Source: Actinidia chinensis
Taxonomy: Eukaryota > Streptophyta > Magnoliopsida > Ericales > Actinidiaceae
Direction: 5' to 3'
Assembly (NCBI GenBank): GCA_009663005.1
Contig: VIGQ01000047.1
Coordinates: 80,001-100,000, forward strand
Length of the DNA stretch: 20,000 nucleotides
In this document: piece by piece, positions 1 through 10,531 of the stretch
How positions within the stretch are numbered: position 1 is the stretch's first letter
Layout: every line of letters starts with the position of its first letter
Notes under the pieces: model-generated
Databases searched by the model: none
The model's input: only the letters and a program-made list of their open reading frames with translations
Told to the model about the DNA's origin: nothing
Program-made: the position numbers and the translations under genes

Positions 1-923
1 ACTTGAAAAGCATTGAGCAATGTGAACTTGTTACTTGTAAATGCAATAATGCCAAACGGATCAATGAAACAAGAAATTCGAGATATATGACGTAAGAAAA
101 AATAAAGATAAGGTAATTTTCATTTGACAATCTCCAATTTCACTCAAATTTTAATTTTATCCTCATGTTTTAATTTGGAATCTATTCAACCTTGAACGTG
201 AAAAACGGTGCATATGGACCATCCTCCATCCACAAATCATTTTTATCCCCAAAAAATCTTAAGAAAACTAGGTTGCACTTTGATAGGTTCACATGACTGT
301 GGCATGAGATTAGCAAGCATGAGGAGACTTATGTAGACAAAACAAAAGACTTTGCAATTCAGTCAATTCAATCAACTCACATTGGGTTGTCCAATTGTGC
401 CAAAAGTGGGGATACCAATACTCATTCAGTTGTCCAAACATTTGTGAGGTAATTCAAAATCTAAGCTTACTAGCCTTTCTTTGCTACAAAATATTTCTTA
501 TTTATTTTATTTTCTATAAAAAATATGTATTTAATATATTTTATTTAGCATGTTCCTGACGTATCCGTATCCTAATTTTTAGAAAAATTGTGTATCTGTG
601 TCTCGTGTCCATATCCGTACTTCTTAGTACTCCACCTATTGCTAATTGATTTTAGGTTGGATCTCTCAATCCTCGTTTAATACTATTAACTTCCCAAACC
701 CAGGTCAAGTCATCCAGAAACACAAGTACATGACCATTTTTTAGTCTTTGAGAGCGTCTAAAGAGTGAAAGATAAAGGGAAGGCTTCATGTCTAGATTCT
801 CTCAAAGCCTACAAAAATATCACATTTAACTAGGAAATTCCTTTGAACTGGGAAAAATCAAAAGCAAAGAAAAAGGTGGTAATAACACCTTGAGGGGGAG
901 GGGATGGGATCTGAGAGAGAGAG
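1..923. other. AT-rich intergenic sequence upstream of the DC1 gene
   Basis: I see no coding region, RNA gene or mobile-element end here. The last 30 bases before the DC1 start (about 893-923) hold a G/A-rich run followed by a GA dinucleotide tract. This could be 5' leader sequence of the gene, as GA or CT microsatellites are common in plant 5' UTRs, but no TATA box can be assigned with confidence. The short minus-strand reading frame at 826-1017 lies antisense to the first DC1 repeat and has no recognisable protein features. Confidence 0.5.
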
Positions 924-2860
924 ATGGAGATCCAAACCATTTAGACACCAGCAGACCTTGACCATCGATTCTGTAATAGGAGGGTGTAGGGAGTAGAATT
1001 GACTGCTTTTGTTGCAATCAATTTGTCTCTGGCTCGCCTAGTTTGCAGACTATGCCAATACTTTCATCCATCATCATGTAGTGACTACCACAAAAAAATC
1101 CAACACCTTTTCACCCGCCCACGCCCTTAACTCTTCTTGCAAAGGCACCTACCGTTTTGAGAGGGTTCACATTCAAATGGCTATGCATGCCAGAACCGGA
1201 GTCTGGCTTCACCTACCATTGCTCGATTGTAAGTGACCTGGGAACATCTTTGTGCCAGGTTCACGGCCATCCAATGAGGAGAATAATGATCAACAGATTC
1301 AAGCTTTTACACATCGCCATCACTGATTCCAGTTGCATGTCATGAAGAATATTTGAATTTGATTGCTCTATGTGCACGGGAAACCCACACAATGAAGATC
1401 ACATGAAAACAATTCAATATTTAGACACCCCCAGCATACCCTCACCCAATGGGAATGTTCAGGAGATTTTACAGGTTGACTGTTCTGGGTGCTATGCTGG
1501 AAACCCATCAAAGGGTCAAAAATCTTCTGCCAGCAAATGCAATTTTTGTTGACATAAATCATGTATTGAGTTGCCTTGCTAAGAGAGATCCATCATTTCT
1601 TTCACCCACAAACACCCCCCCCTCTCTCTCACCCTTATGCCAACGGCAACCTTACCGCTCGGAGAAAATTCCCAATACTCTTGTTACCTATGCAATCGGA
1701 GATACTTGGGCTCACCTACCATTGTCCTGGTGTAGGTTTTACCTGGATGTTCCTTGCTCTAAGTACATGCTAACAGGACAAAATGAAAATCTAAATTTAC
1801 AGAATATTAAAACAGTTTGCCCATCAGCATCCTTTGATTTTAGTCAGTTGCTATGAGAATTTTTCAAATGTTGTGGTGTGCGAGGATCCATCGAGGAGGA
1901 TTTGATGGATGCTGTGCTGAATGCAACTTTTCATCAACACGTCATGTAGATTGCCAAACACGATCGAACACCCCTTCCACCCACTTCACCCGCCTCAATC
2001 TCTGTATATCATCTAATCGACCCTATTAATGACAGCAATATTTGTAAGTGCATGGTGGCACCTATGGATGCAAAAGGTTTGACCTTCCATTGTTCCATCT
2101 GCCTTATTTTGATTTGGATGTTGCATGTGGCACTCAAGTGTGCACATAGACAGCGAATTTAATGGACAGAATTCAACCATCGAAGTAAAGCATCCCTTGA
2201 TCCCATTTGATGTGGAGAAAAGCAAACATAGTATGCTCTGCGGCAGTCAAGGAATTGGAGGCTCACGCTATGGTTGCCTCCAATGCACTTTTTTGGTCAC
2301 AATCATGTGCTGAATTGCAAGAAGAAGAGATCCTCCAACACCTTTCCACCCTCAACAACCCCCTGACATGTTGCTCTGAAGACCTACGAGTTAGGTTTGT
2401 GCAATGCTTGTGGCTCCAAACAGCACACTGGTTTTGTTTACAATGTGCCTGAGTGTGATTTCAAATTGGACCTTCAATGTGCTTCTCTAACGCCCACCAA
2501 AGATATGATCGTCCTGAGAACCGTCATCTCCCATGAAACGGCATAGTAATCAGACAATTGGTACTTCCAGTTCAGCACTTGAAGCTCTAATTTATGGGTT
2601 TTCCACGTTGTGTCACTGTGATCTAAATCTCCATGTTAAATGCTTCCCAGCACTGCCACACACTGCTAAGCATAGAGCTCATAGGGCATCTGCTACTCTC
2701 AGTGATCCCTCGAAAAGATGATTAAAATGAGTAATTTCTGTGATGCCTGCGAGAAAGAAAGGAAAATCCAGGCCCATTATGTTTATATTGTGCCAGTTGT
2801 GAATTTGTCGCTTATATTGATTGTGCAGTCCCATGAGGTATGCCTAAACTTAGTCTTTGC
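924..2860 (+). pseudogene. Multi-DC1-domain (Cys/His-rich C1-like) protein gene, frameshifted
   Basis: DC1 proteins are a large plant-specific family with tandem zinc-binding Cys/His modules. Some have been linked to stress and hormone signalling, and their partners are mostly unknown. The ATG at 924 opens MEIQT, followed by an HP-type repeat start, as is usual for this family. Repeats can be followed by switching frames: CNQFVSGS near 1000; a TPLTLLAKAP and GFTYHCSI repeat at about 1105-1260; HPQHTLTQW near 1425 with CNFC near 1540; GLTYHCP near 1708; LTFHCSIC near 2080; CNACGSKQHTGFVYN at 2400; LNLHVKCFP near 2615; and FCDACEKER near 2735. At least seven repeats are visible. The span of about 1.94 kb equals roughly 645 codons, within the usual family length, so little has been deleted. 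Single-base frameshifts and stops occur in nearly every repeat. No terminal stop can be fixed; 2860 is approximate. It is either a recent pseudogene or an intact gene with consensus errors. Assignment to the DC1 family is solid; the pseudogene status is less sure. Confidence 0.8.
2400..2492 (+). other. Best-preserved DC1 module within the pseudogene
   Basis: About 31 codons stay in one frame and show the DC1 order C-x2-C, then H and a Y/F-rich core, then the C-D-F-x-L-D-x-x-C end (CNACG, HTGFVYN, ECDFKLDLQCAS). At the position where the family usually has the first Cys of a C-x2-C pair, after the YN dipeptide, the sequence reads GTG (Val). One zinc ligand therefore seems to be lost even where the frame is intact. 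This is a substitution, so homopolymer indel error cannot explain it. Confidence 0.75.
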
Positions 2861-3224
2861 GTTAAAGATTTTGCACGCATAGTCACGGGGCTCTTTCTGA
2901 ATCAGTGTTATGATTATGTCCTCCTACATATGAAAAGTGCACACAATTCTCGATTACAATATGTCCAAAAAATAAACAAAAACGTGTCAAGTGTCCATAT
3001 TTCCCTAATTCCATAGAAAGCAGGAAGTTTATTTGTATATTAAGCCAATTAATGAATATTTTCAAATATTACATTCTTTAGTTGAAGGTAATGGCCTAAT
3101 TCTGATAGTTCTGTAAAATCTGGCCACAAGATTATAGTTCACCATGCTTATATTAGATAAATGCCAAGCGAATCACCAGTCAGAAAAAAACAAAAAAAAT
3201 AACTTTAAGGTTAATACTGAAATG
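2861..3224. other. AT-rich spacer
   Basis: This is spacer downstream of the DC1 gene with several short poly-A runs. It may include the 3' UTR of that gene, but no polyadenylation site can be assigned. I see no other feature. Confidence 0.5.
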
Positions 3225-3700
3225 TCAAGGGGGATAAATTATACAATTATGATTCTGGCCTTGCTAGGGCAGGGCACCGCCACCAAGCGATCAATATGAA
3301 GCAAGAAGTTCGGTGGCCCCCGTGGCCGGGAGCTAGGTCTAGACATCACCGAACACAAGCACTTCGAGCTAAGGCCACTATTACTCATAGCCTGTCGCTA
3401 TTTAGTAAGCGGAGGAGTAACCGCACTGGATTTTGGAAGAAGGGGGACCCGTGTCGGCAGGCAATTCCCGAAGATGTACAGGAAACAGAAGGTAACTAGC
3501 ACGGCGAAGCTTCTTTTGATAGCCCTCATGCCTGAGACAAGACGTCGACAGCATAATTACAGGCTACCAGCCAGGCCCTAGGAGCGTAGCTGGGTCAGCC
3601 GCATACTCACTAACACAGCGCTCGGCACGTACAAACACGAGCCGAGATGCAGTCTTGACAAGACAGATAGCGCGTCAAGGAAGACATTCCGAATGAGAGC
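3225..3700. other. GC-richer block of unknown origin, possible organelle insert
   Basis: From about 3255 to 3690 the base composition changes abruptly. The AT-rich background gives way to balanced sequence rich in CCGG, GGCC, GTCGAC and similar words, and AT-rich sequence returns after about 3700. The short plus-strand frame at 3296-3499 (67 codons, Arg-rich) has no recognisable domain, and the minus strand is not open for any length. The texture resembles plant mitochondrial intergenic DNA or a GC-rich transposon part, but I do not recognise a gene in it. The organelle idea is inference from composition only. Confidence 0.3.
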
Positions 3701-5899
3701 AGTGAGATATGAATAGAATGAATGAAGAGAGCTCAAGAGCGAGTTAGGGTTTGTGATTGAATACCAAAGACCTTGTTTAGGGCTTCTTGATTTATAATGG
3801 AAAACTAATAGTTTCTTCGTGGGGGGGGATATGACTGCATATTTCCCATACTCATATCTTCCGGTGAATTCTCCATGATCCCCATCTATCTAGAATATAT
3901 TCTCCAATCTAGGAAGCATCTTCATTTGGCTGGTGATGAAGGAATCCAAGTAAGATCTACACTTTCAACAAAAATATCTAGGGTAAAAACACCCTCACGT
4001 TCGCCCTTTTCGAGCCATGCATTGTGGCCACCCATGTCAAGCCCGCACCCTTCAACCTAAAGTTCATGGACTAAGTCTGTGTCGGCCACGATAAGTGGGT
4101 CTTGTTTGAGAGCTCCCTGAAATTAATATTGTATTTTAGTATAAGTTAAAAAATAAAAAATTAAGTTAAGGAGTTGGCTCTTAAATACGTGGAATAAACT
4201 TACCCTTACAAATCTTAAGTTTTTAAAGTGGGTATGTGTTTCAAAAAATGTATATTGGGCCATATGATTGTAGATGTAGGTTCTATGCGATTTCTCCCCG
4301 ATGGATTGTGCCTTCGTGAGTGCGTTGTGCAGACCCTTTGGAAACGGATTCTTGACCCCAACAGAAAGATCATCCTATTTAGGCTCCAAATTTTTTAAGC
4401 TAAATCTTAATTAATGGATTTTATTTTTCTTATTTTGGAAAGGGATTTATACTTGTTGATTTGGTTAGGCTTATTATTGTTTCACTGGGGTTCAAACAAC
4501 GTAGTAAGTACATCGCCTTAAATATTTGGACAATGATAACTATATATATTTGATATATCAGATGTAGCAGTCATGTAAAAGAGTGCGGGCCACGCTACAA
4601 AACATGTGGCTATAAAATTATTAACAAATTATGATTTGTGAAATGGGCTTTGCGATGGTGAAAGTTATTAGTTAAAAAATGATATCGCGAACCAGAAAAT
4701 GAAAAGAATGTGAATGGCGGACACGGCCCTTGACATGCTTTAGGACTTAAATCCGGAAAAAAGAAGCCAAAACAACAGAGAACATTTACGTGTTGAAAGG
4801 AGTTTCACAAAAGTTTCATCACTGCTCATCATCATGATTTTAGTTGCTGATTCTTGAAGTCGCGAGAGTCACGAGAGGCAATTTTTAGCATATTTTTTTC
4901 GGCGTACGTATTTCCAATGCAAAAGAACAGTTCAATGGAGATGCGCAATATGTACTAGTGGTGGCTGCTTTAATCGCAACGTCTACTCCAGGCTGTACTA
5001 ACCCCCCCAGGTGTGTAGGCAGTGGAAGTGACAATTATCTTCTCCCAAACGGCTCCCTTTATTAAACGCCACACTGTCCTCAACCAACTTATCCTTTTCT
5101 AACACCAGTCAAATTAAAGCCACGGTGCTCTTCCCTTTCCCTCAATCATTTTAAGCTAATCCCAACAAGATAATTATGAAAATGGTTCTAGTACAGTGAT
5201 AACTCTTCCATTTTCTATTGGCTGAATACCCAAGCCTTTTTAGCCTCAGTGACGGCAATTATTTTTGCGCCTTCCCATTCAAGGGTTTTATACTGCTACC
5301 GGCTCCCCTAGTCATGTCGATTGGTGAGCTACGGGATCTCATTGAACTCATTTCACCATGTATCCGTATGCTTATAGGGTTTATGTTATTATCATTTATT
5401 TATTGCTGGTTGTCGTTTATTGCTTAATTCATTATTCAGCTTTATACGATACGCACTCACTGTGTCACACCTTCCAGTTGAAACGCATTGGATGCTACAC
5501 TGGCGGTTGATGAACTCAAGCGACTATTCAACGAAGGTTCGACCTTGAATTGTAAATTTGTCAGCCATGACTTTTCTTGTTTTCCCCTCCTTTCTCTCTG
5601 TTTTAGGAAAGCCAATAGAGTTGTATCCACAAAAGTTATTCTAATATGTACTAAGAGCATAGAGCCTATCTAGTGATGGATGCCCAAATAAATAATAATA
5701 ATCGTATTGACCTATTGTATATAATGGTGAAATGATATGATTGGCCATCATGCTCGTATTGCAAAAGTGATTTCTCCTCGATATCTCTTCAATAAAATGC
5801 GAAATGATGAAAATGCTAGAAACACCGTAGAGCACCTTGAATTCAGGGAAACCACTAAGGACGAATCCATTAGTCAGAATGATGCGGATAGCATAGCAG
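3701..5899. other. Anonymous intergenic sequence
   Basis: No gene is supported here. The minus strand has a TATAAAT word near 3790 facing the GC-rich block; this could be a promoter element but nothing corroborates it. At 5575-5605 a pyrimidine-rich tract ends in TTTTAG followed by GAAAG, which looks like a plant 3' splice site. It lies in a short plus-strand frame (5488-5673) whose 61 residues match no family I know. A 97-codon minus-strand frame at 5641-5934 is also unrecognised. Both look like chance frames. Confidence 0.4.
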
Positions 5900-6320
5900 A
5901 AGTCTAATTGGAGATCCGGAGGCACGTTTTGCACGCCGTGGTCTGTAAACTTTTAATTGGCCGTAACTTTTGTTGTATAAACTACGTTTTCTATTATAAT
6001 ATGTTATCGAAAAGCTAGCGACAAGGCGAGAGGAAATACGGGAAAAAATGCTTCTAATATGGAACTTTCGGCATTGTTTAAGTCTGGGGCTATTTTTAAG
6101 TTTCGAAGTTTTTCTTTAACCCGGTTGTCTCGGGCCCTAGGGTTTCTTGCCTGCAGCATATTTTACTCTTGTTTGTTATATTCAGCAGTTTGGGAGAGAT
6201 TAATATAGTTGATGTGCAATTTTGCATTGTTAAATCAATCGTTCGATTTTTGTGAAATCAAAGAGGTTTTGATGCCTATTTATTGGTATTGCACTTGAAT
6301 CAACAGGTTTAGGAAAGAAA
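5900..6320 (+). repeat. Possible LTR-like remnant
   Basis: The stretch has the texture of the 3' half of a plant LTR: a segment reading TTGGCCGTAACTTTT, then CGGGCCCTAGGGTTTCTTGCC near 6130, then a T-rich run, and then TATTGGTATTGCACTTGAATC near 6283. The last part weakly recalls a LTR end with a TGGTAT primer-site start. No second LTR, target duplication or coding domain was found within the window. This is resemblance only and could be wrong. Confidence 0.2.
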
Positions 6321-6957
6321 TCCACACCGGCAGGCATTCTTTTTAGAATCAATAGCTAGGGTTTGGTTATTGGTTTTTTGTCCATATCCATGCATCACAA
6401 ATTCAATATTTTGCCGACCAAAACTCTCTCTGCTTCTTCCACAGCTTCTTTATTTTTAGAAAAAAAATATCAAATTTTGTGAAGCTTTTCTTTCAGCTTT
6501 ATTGAGAAGTTCTATTTTTATGATTTTTGATTATAATTTTGAAATAAATTAATTTTTAAAAAATAAAAAAGGAAATTGGGTTGATTACAGCAGAGAGAAT
6601 AATAAACATTAGATTAGGAAAAGAAAACAAAAGGAAATAGAAAACCAAAAAGAAAAAACAGAGGATATACAAAACTTGTAAATGTGTACCGTCTAAATAT
6701 GATGCATCATTTCGACAAGTGTTAGCTTATCAGGCGGATTTTTTAAATTCTTCCCGTGAAGATCCCAAAAATGCTCGCCCTCGAAGTTCACAAAAAATAG
6801 TCCATTGTGCCTTGACGATTTTGTTGGGTTGCAAAGATATGAATAATGTGTCTAAGGGTTAAAAAGGAGCATCCCGTACTCACATTGATAATGTTATTGA
6901 CATTTAAATTAACACCACCCACAATTAAAAATAATTAGTAACGAAAATTATAAATAC
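6321..6957. other. AT-rich intergenic sequence
   Basis: Long A-rich and T-rich runs (around 6450-6570 and 6600-6670) and no recognisable coding or RNA features. Confidence 0.5.
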
Positions 6958-8302
6958 TCAGGCATTGTTTGTTAATTGTTTTAATTTTTATTTTTTTATT
7001 TTTATTTATTAATTATAATAAAAACAAAACACTTATTGTGTTGCCAAAAATAAAATAAAAGTTAGGAAAAAACTATTTGTACTATTTTTTTAAAAAATAG
7101 TTGAAAACAAAAAAAAAAGTTGTTTTTATTGTGTTTACAAATTTGTTTATAAATTTTTTTAATCCAAAATTTTTTCAAACCACCCACCACCACACCTCAC
7201 TACCTCCACACCACCGCCACCTCCACCACCACCGCCGTTCACCTCAACAACCACCCTCATCCATATTTACCACCACCTTCACCGTCACCAACACCACGAT
7301 CACAAACACCTCCATCTCCACCAACACGCCTCCAACACCACGTCACCTCCTTCATCGCCACCTCCATCTTTTTTTAAAATAGTTTAAAAAAAGATTAAAA
7401 CAAAATATGTTATTTTTAAATATTTTAAAAAAAGTGAACACGAATATATATTTAGTTCTATTTAAAAAAAATACAACAAAACAAAACAAAAATTAAACAA
7501 TACCAAAAAAAAAACAGAAAAAATAAAATGTTACAAACATACCAAACACCAACACCACTCCCTCCTCCACCACCACAACTCTCACCTCCACCTCCACCTT
7601 CACCATCACCACCTCAACCACCACTACCAACATCATCCACTGTCCAACCACCACCGCCCACCACTACCTCCATCACCACATCCACCGTCACCACCACACG
7701 ATCACTAACAACGCCCACTTATTTTAAAATAGTTTAAAAAAAAGTGAAAAAAAAACAACAACTATTTTAGTTTCTGTTTTACAAAAAATAAAATAAAAAC
7801 AAAACAAAACAAAACAAAAATAAACCAAACACCAAAAAAACATACAAAATTTTATTTTTTCTATTTTGTTTTGTTAAATTTATTAATGAAAATAGAAAAC
7901 TGCTTGTTGTTGCAAAAAAATAAATGCAAAAAAAATAAAAATAGTTTCACATTTTTGAAAATAGTGAAATAAGAAAAAACTATTTTTATTTGTTACAAAA
8001 TTTTATTTAGAAATTTCTTCATTCAAGTTTTTCACCCACTACCACATCCTCTCCACACACACAACCTCCAACCTCCACCGTCACCACCGCCACTACCGCA
8101 CCCCACCGCCACCGCCACCCTTTTTTAAAATAGTTTAAAAAAAGGGGAATACAAATATTTTTTTGGTTTTAAATAGTTTGAAAAAATAGGTGAACACAAA
8201 CATATTTTTAGTTCTATTTTATAAAAAAAATAAAATAAAAAACAAAAAAAATTTAAACAAACACAAAAAAATAAAAAAAATAAAAACGTACCAAATAACC
8301 TT
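6958..8302. repeat. Array of CCACC-rich blocks alternating with a TTTTAAAATAGTTTAAAAAA motif
   Basis: Three strand-asymmetric CCACC/CACCAC blocks lie at about 7180-7367, 7540-7720 and 8030-8120. Each is followed directly by nearly the same T/A module (TTTTAAAATAGTTTAAAAAA at about 7372, 7722 and 8122) and then by an A-rich AAATAAAATAAAAACAAAACAAAA stretch. Before blocks 1 and 3 there is also a shared lead-in of the form TTATTTGTTTACAAATTT...TTCAAA. This is a composite tandem repeat with units of roughly 350-400 bp and variable CCACC cores. The outermost parts (from GGCATTGTTTG at about 6961; and CCAAATAACC ending about 8300) are loosely inverted copies of each other, so the whole may be one non-autonomous DNA element. 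No clear target duplication was found. The Pro/Thr/Ser-rich frames across the blocks are low-complexity artefacts. Confidence 0.6.
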
Positions 8303-8503
8303 GAGATGAGATTAATAATAACTATTAATATGTGACAAAAGTGTGAACTACTTATATCGCGGAAGATCAAATACCCATATGTACGAAAAGGGGACAATCA
8401 CTCAAAAATATTAGATAAAAATAAGAGAATAAATTATCGCTTTGGCCCTGTTGAGGTAGGGGCCAGAGCGAATAGAGAGGGCTTGATAGTTTTGGGCCAC
8501 ATG
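8303..8503. other. Left flank of the retrotransposon insertion
   Basis: Ordinary AT-rich sequence with a GC-richer stretch at about 8440-8500. The motif GAATAAATTATCGCTTTGG at about 8427 has a near match at about 18083 beyond the other side of the retrotransposon. No gene is seen. Confidence 0.4.
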
Positions 8504-8508
8504 TAACC
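8504..8508. repeat. Target-site duplication, left copy
   Basis: TAACC lies immediately before the TG that opens the left LTR. An identical TAACC follows the right LTR at 17826-17830. Five bases is the usual target duplication length for plant Ty3/gypsy integration. Confidence 0.9.
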
Positions 8509-9689
8509 TGTCACGCCGCAACCCGGCCTATGCGGATCGTGGGCGCGTGATGCCGAACGGCTAGCCGCCAAGGCCAACTTACCTTAACCTGTGCAATTCT
8601 CATTCAAAAGGCCATAATAAGTTTTTGTTTGCGGAAACGTTATAAACTGAAAATAATAAAGCGTCACATTCCATACCGACATACAAACTGTGTCTAAGGT
8701 TTTAACCTTTGCAATATTACCAGGCTAACTTTAATTACACATATCTCCAAGACATAAATCGGGTCTAGCCCACAAAATACATAAAAAGCACCTTGGGATG
8801 TCAAAACTACAATTGTACTTCAACTCATCCTATGGTTCTTCACTTTGGTTTCCATTGAAAAGGTTTTGGAAAAACGTAGCTAAAGTTTTGTGAATAACAA
8901 CAATGCCGATGAACGTAAAATACTATGGATAAATTTTTATATATACATCACATCATACGTATGGAAAAGTGAGGCGTTATATAGTTTTCTTGAAAACATT
9001 AGGTCGTAAATTAATCTTGCATACACATGGCATCACTGTTTTCTATAAATATACATAACATATCCATGAAAACGAACAAACTAGGATACATAACATAAAC
9101 ATACATAGGACCATATAGGTCGGGTGGCTCTTAGGCCGAGGACTATCCTTTTGTAAATGATTTATTTCACGTTTCTAATTGCCCTTCTAGGACATTAGGT
9201 TACGCTTAAGGTTCCCACCAAAGGGGGACCCCGAGTGTCAAATGCATATACCTGGAACATATTCGTTTCGTTGAAGCAAAATCCATGGATTTTCTTTCGT
9301 ACATAGTAGGCATATCATACATTGAAGACATGGCATTATATGATAACATAAACTTTAATGCCATTTGAAATATGGAAAGAAAAAAAACGCTTGAATATTT
9401 ATAAATGTGTGAAAAAACATTTCGAAACTACTAATTTTGTTCTGGCATCGGTTACTCACTGGATTCTCCTTAAACTAGACTTAAAGTCGTGTTCATACAC
9501 TAAAGGACATAGGATCGTTTGTCATTACTATGGTCAACAATATGATAAGAAGAATTTTAAATTTAATAGAAAACTTCTAATTTCCTACCCAATGCATATC
9601 CGTTTTAAACTTTTTTGTAACCTATGGATAAACTCTAAGATGGTTGTATTGAGAGCCACAATTCATCCTCATTTTAAGCCTCAGGCATC

Positions 9690-9826
9690 CCGGTTCGAAC
9701 AAGTCAAAAATGTTTCAACGCACACCGTTTGCACCCTTCCCAAAACGTCGGAAAGCAAACGCTTCGAATACTTCCTAACGACGTTCGAACCAAAACGTTC
9801 GAACCACAGTAAAAACCGTTCGAACG
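9690..9826. repeat. Cluster of GTTCGAAC palindromes in the 3' LTR
   Basis: The 8-bp palindrome GTTCGAAC recurs at 9693, 9783, 9797 and about 9817, mostly as ACGTTCGAACC or CCGTTCGAAC, with decayed forms between them (GCTTCGAATAC). Another copy is near 10385 and a partial one near 10343. The same cluster, more degraded, is in the 5' LTR. Confidence 0.85.
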
Positions 9827-10094
9827 CTTTTCTGCGAACTCCTAACTTCTTTCTCCTCTCACACCAAATTAATCTACACTCTTCCATTTTTTTTACAGGC
9901 TTCTAGTTGATATCAAAAGACACCTCAAAGGGACTACAATTACTCCGATTCAGTCTTACATCAACCCTATCATGAGATCAGGATTTTAATCAAAACAAAA
10001 CCTTAAAACTAAACAATATCATAAAAGGTAAAATGCTCACCTCTTACGACTTGATGAGGCTTTTTTTTAATGCTTTATTCTTGCGTGGATGAGG

Positions 10095-10175
10095 TTTCCA
10101 GTTCCCTTCCTTCTTCCTCTTCTTCCTCTTTCTTCTTCCCTTCTTTTCTTTTCTCTTTCTTCTATATCTCTCTCT
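10095..10175 (-). repeat. GA-rich tract within the LTR
   Basis: About 80 bases are almost purely pyrimidine on the plus strand (TTCC, TCTT and CTCTCT repeats), so GA-rich in the sense direction of the element. The same tract is at about 17385-17475 in the other LTR. Such tracts are common near transcription starts in plants, but no promoter can be assigned from sequence alone. Confidence 0.6.
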
Positions 10176-10522
10176 CTTCAGGGGGGGAATTGTGTTGTGT
10201 GGGTATAGATTTGGTTAAGTGTAAGCGAGGTGTGGGTAATGGCGAGAACAGGGTTCACCGATTGTGCTTTGGCCAATATAAAATCTCATGTTCCCTTTTT
10301 AATTGTCACTCTGTTGTTATCGTCGAACCATTACGAAACCGTTCGACACAACCAGTCTGAAACGCACAAATTCCTGGGGTTTCGTTCGAACCGGCTTATG
10401 GAAAATTCTAAACTTAACTTGAATGCTTTTATTTTCATCTAAAAAATTAGGGAATTTATAAACTGAACATAGCGTCATTAATTTACCTCATTAACGGTTT
10501 ACGATTCGGGTATTACATTCGA

Positions 10523-10531
10523 CCCTCCTTT
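10523..10531 (-). promoter_or_regulatory. Polypurine tract (plus-strand primer site)
   Basis: The minus strand reads AAAGGAGGG followed by TCGAA and then the TGTAATACCC start of the 3' LTR. This is the expected place and composition for the primer of second-strand DNA synthesis. The five-base gap before the LTR is slightly longer than usual, since a PPT normally abuts the LTR; it may be drift. Confidence 0.6.

Larger units (their letters stand above)
8509..10517 (-). repeat. 3' LTR of the chromovirus
   Basis: On the minus strand it opens TGTAATACCCGAATCG and ends GGCGTGACA, giving canonical TG...CA termini. It matches the LTR at 15823-17825 along its whole length. Shared landmarks include the TCTAAG-TTTTAA stretch near 8695 and 16020, TCTAGCCCACAAA near 8765 and 16095, CCTATGGTTCTT near 8830 and 16153, TTCGTACATAGTAG near 9297 and 16620, the GTTCGAAC cluster near 9690-9825, and a C/T-rich tract at about 10095-10175. 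In the sense direction that tract is GA-rich. The differences from the other LTR are mostly one- or two-base indels plus scattered substitutions, consistent with an old insertion or noisy sequence. Confidence 0.93.

Noticed and set aside
5536..5560. GGTTCGACC resembling a tRNA T-arm
   Set aside because: No D-arm, anticodon arm or acceptor stem could be matched around it.
5488..5673. Possible exon ending near a pyrimidine tract and TTTTAG acceptor-like site
   Set aside because: The acceptor lies inside the frame, there is no donor partner or protein similarity, and such tracts are common by chance in plant intergenic DNA.
7101..7737. Pro/Thr/Ser/His-rich frames that could suggest a cell-wall or extensin-like protein
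   Set aside because: They are translations of low-complexity CCACC repeats bounded by A/T runs, with no signal peptide and no regular protein repeat.
7180..8120. Spaced repeats considered as a CRISPR-like array
   Set aside because: The setting is a plant nuclear genome; unit spacing is hundreds of bases, the blocks are low-complexity, and no cas-like gene is present.
9358..9906. Longest plus-strand reading frame in the window (182 codons)
   Set aside because: It lies antisense within the 3' LTR, has no recognisable domain, and I find no equivalent frame in the matching part of the other LTR (about 16680-17210).
10256..10290. CCAAT followed by TATAAAA on the plus strand inside the 3' LTR
   Set aside because: It faces opposite to the transcription direction of the element and is not kept in the other LTR (about 17570-17590).
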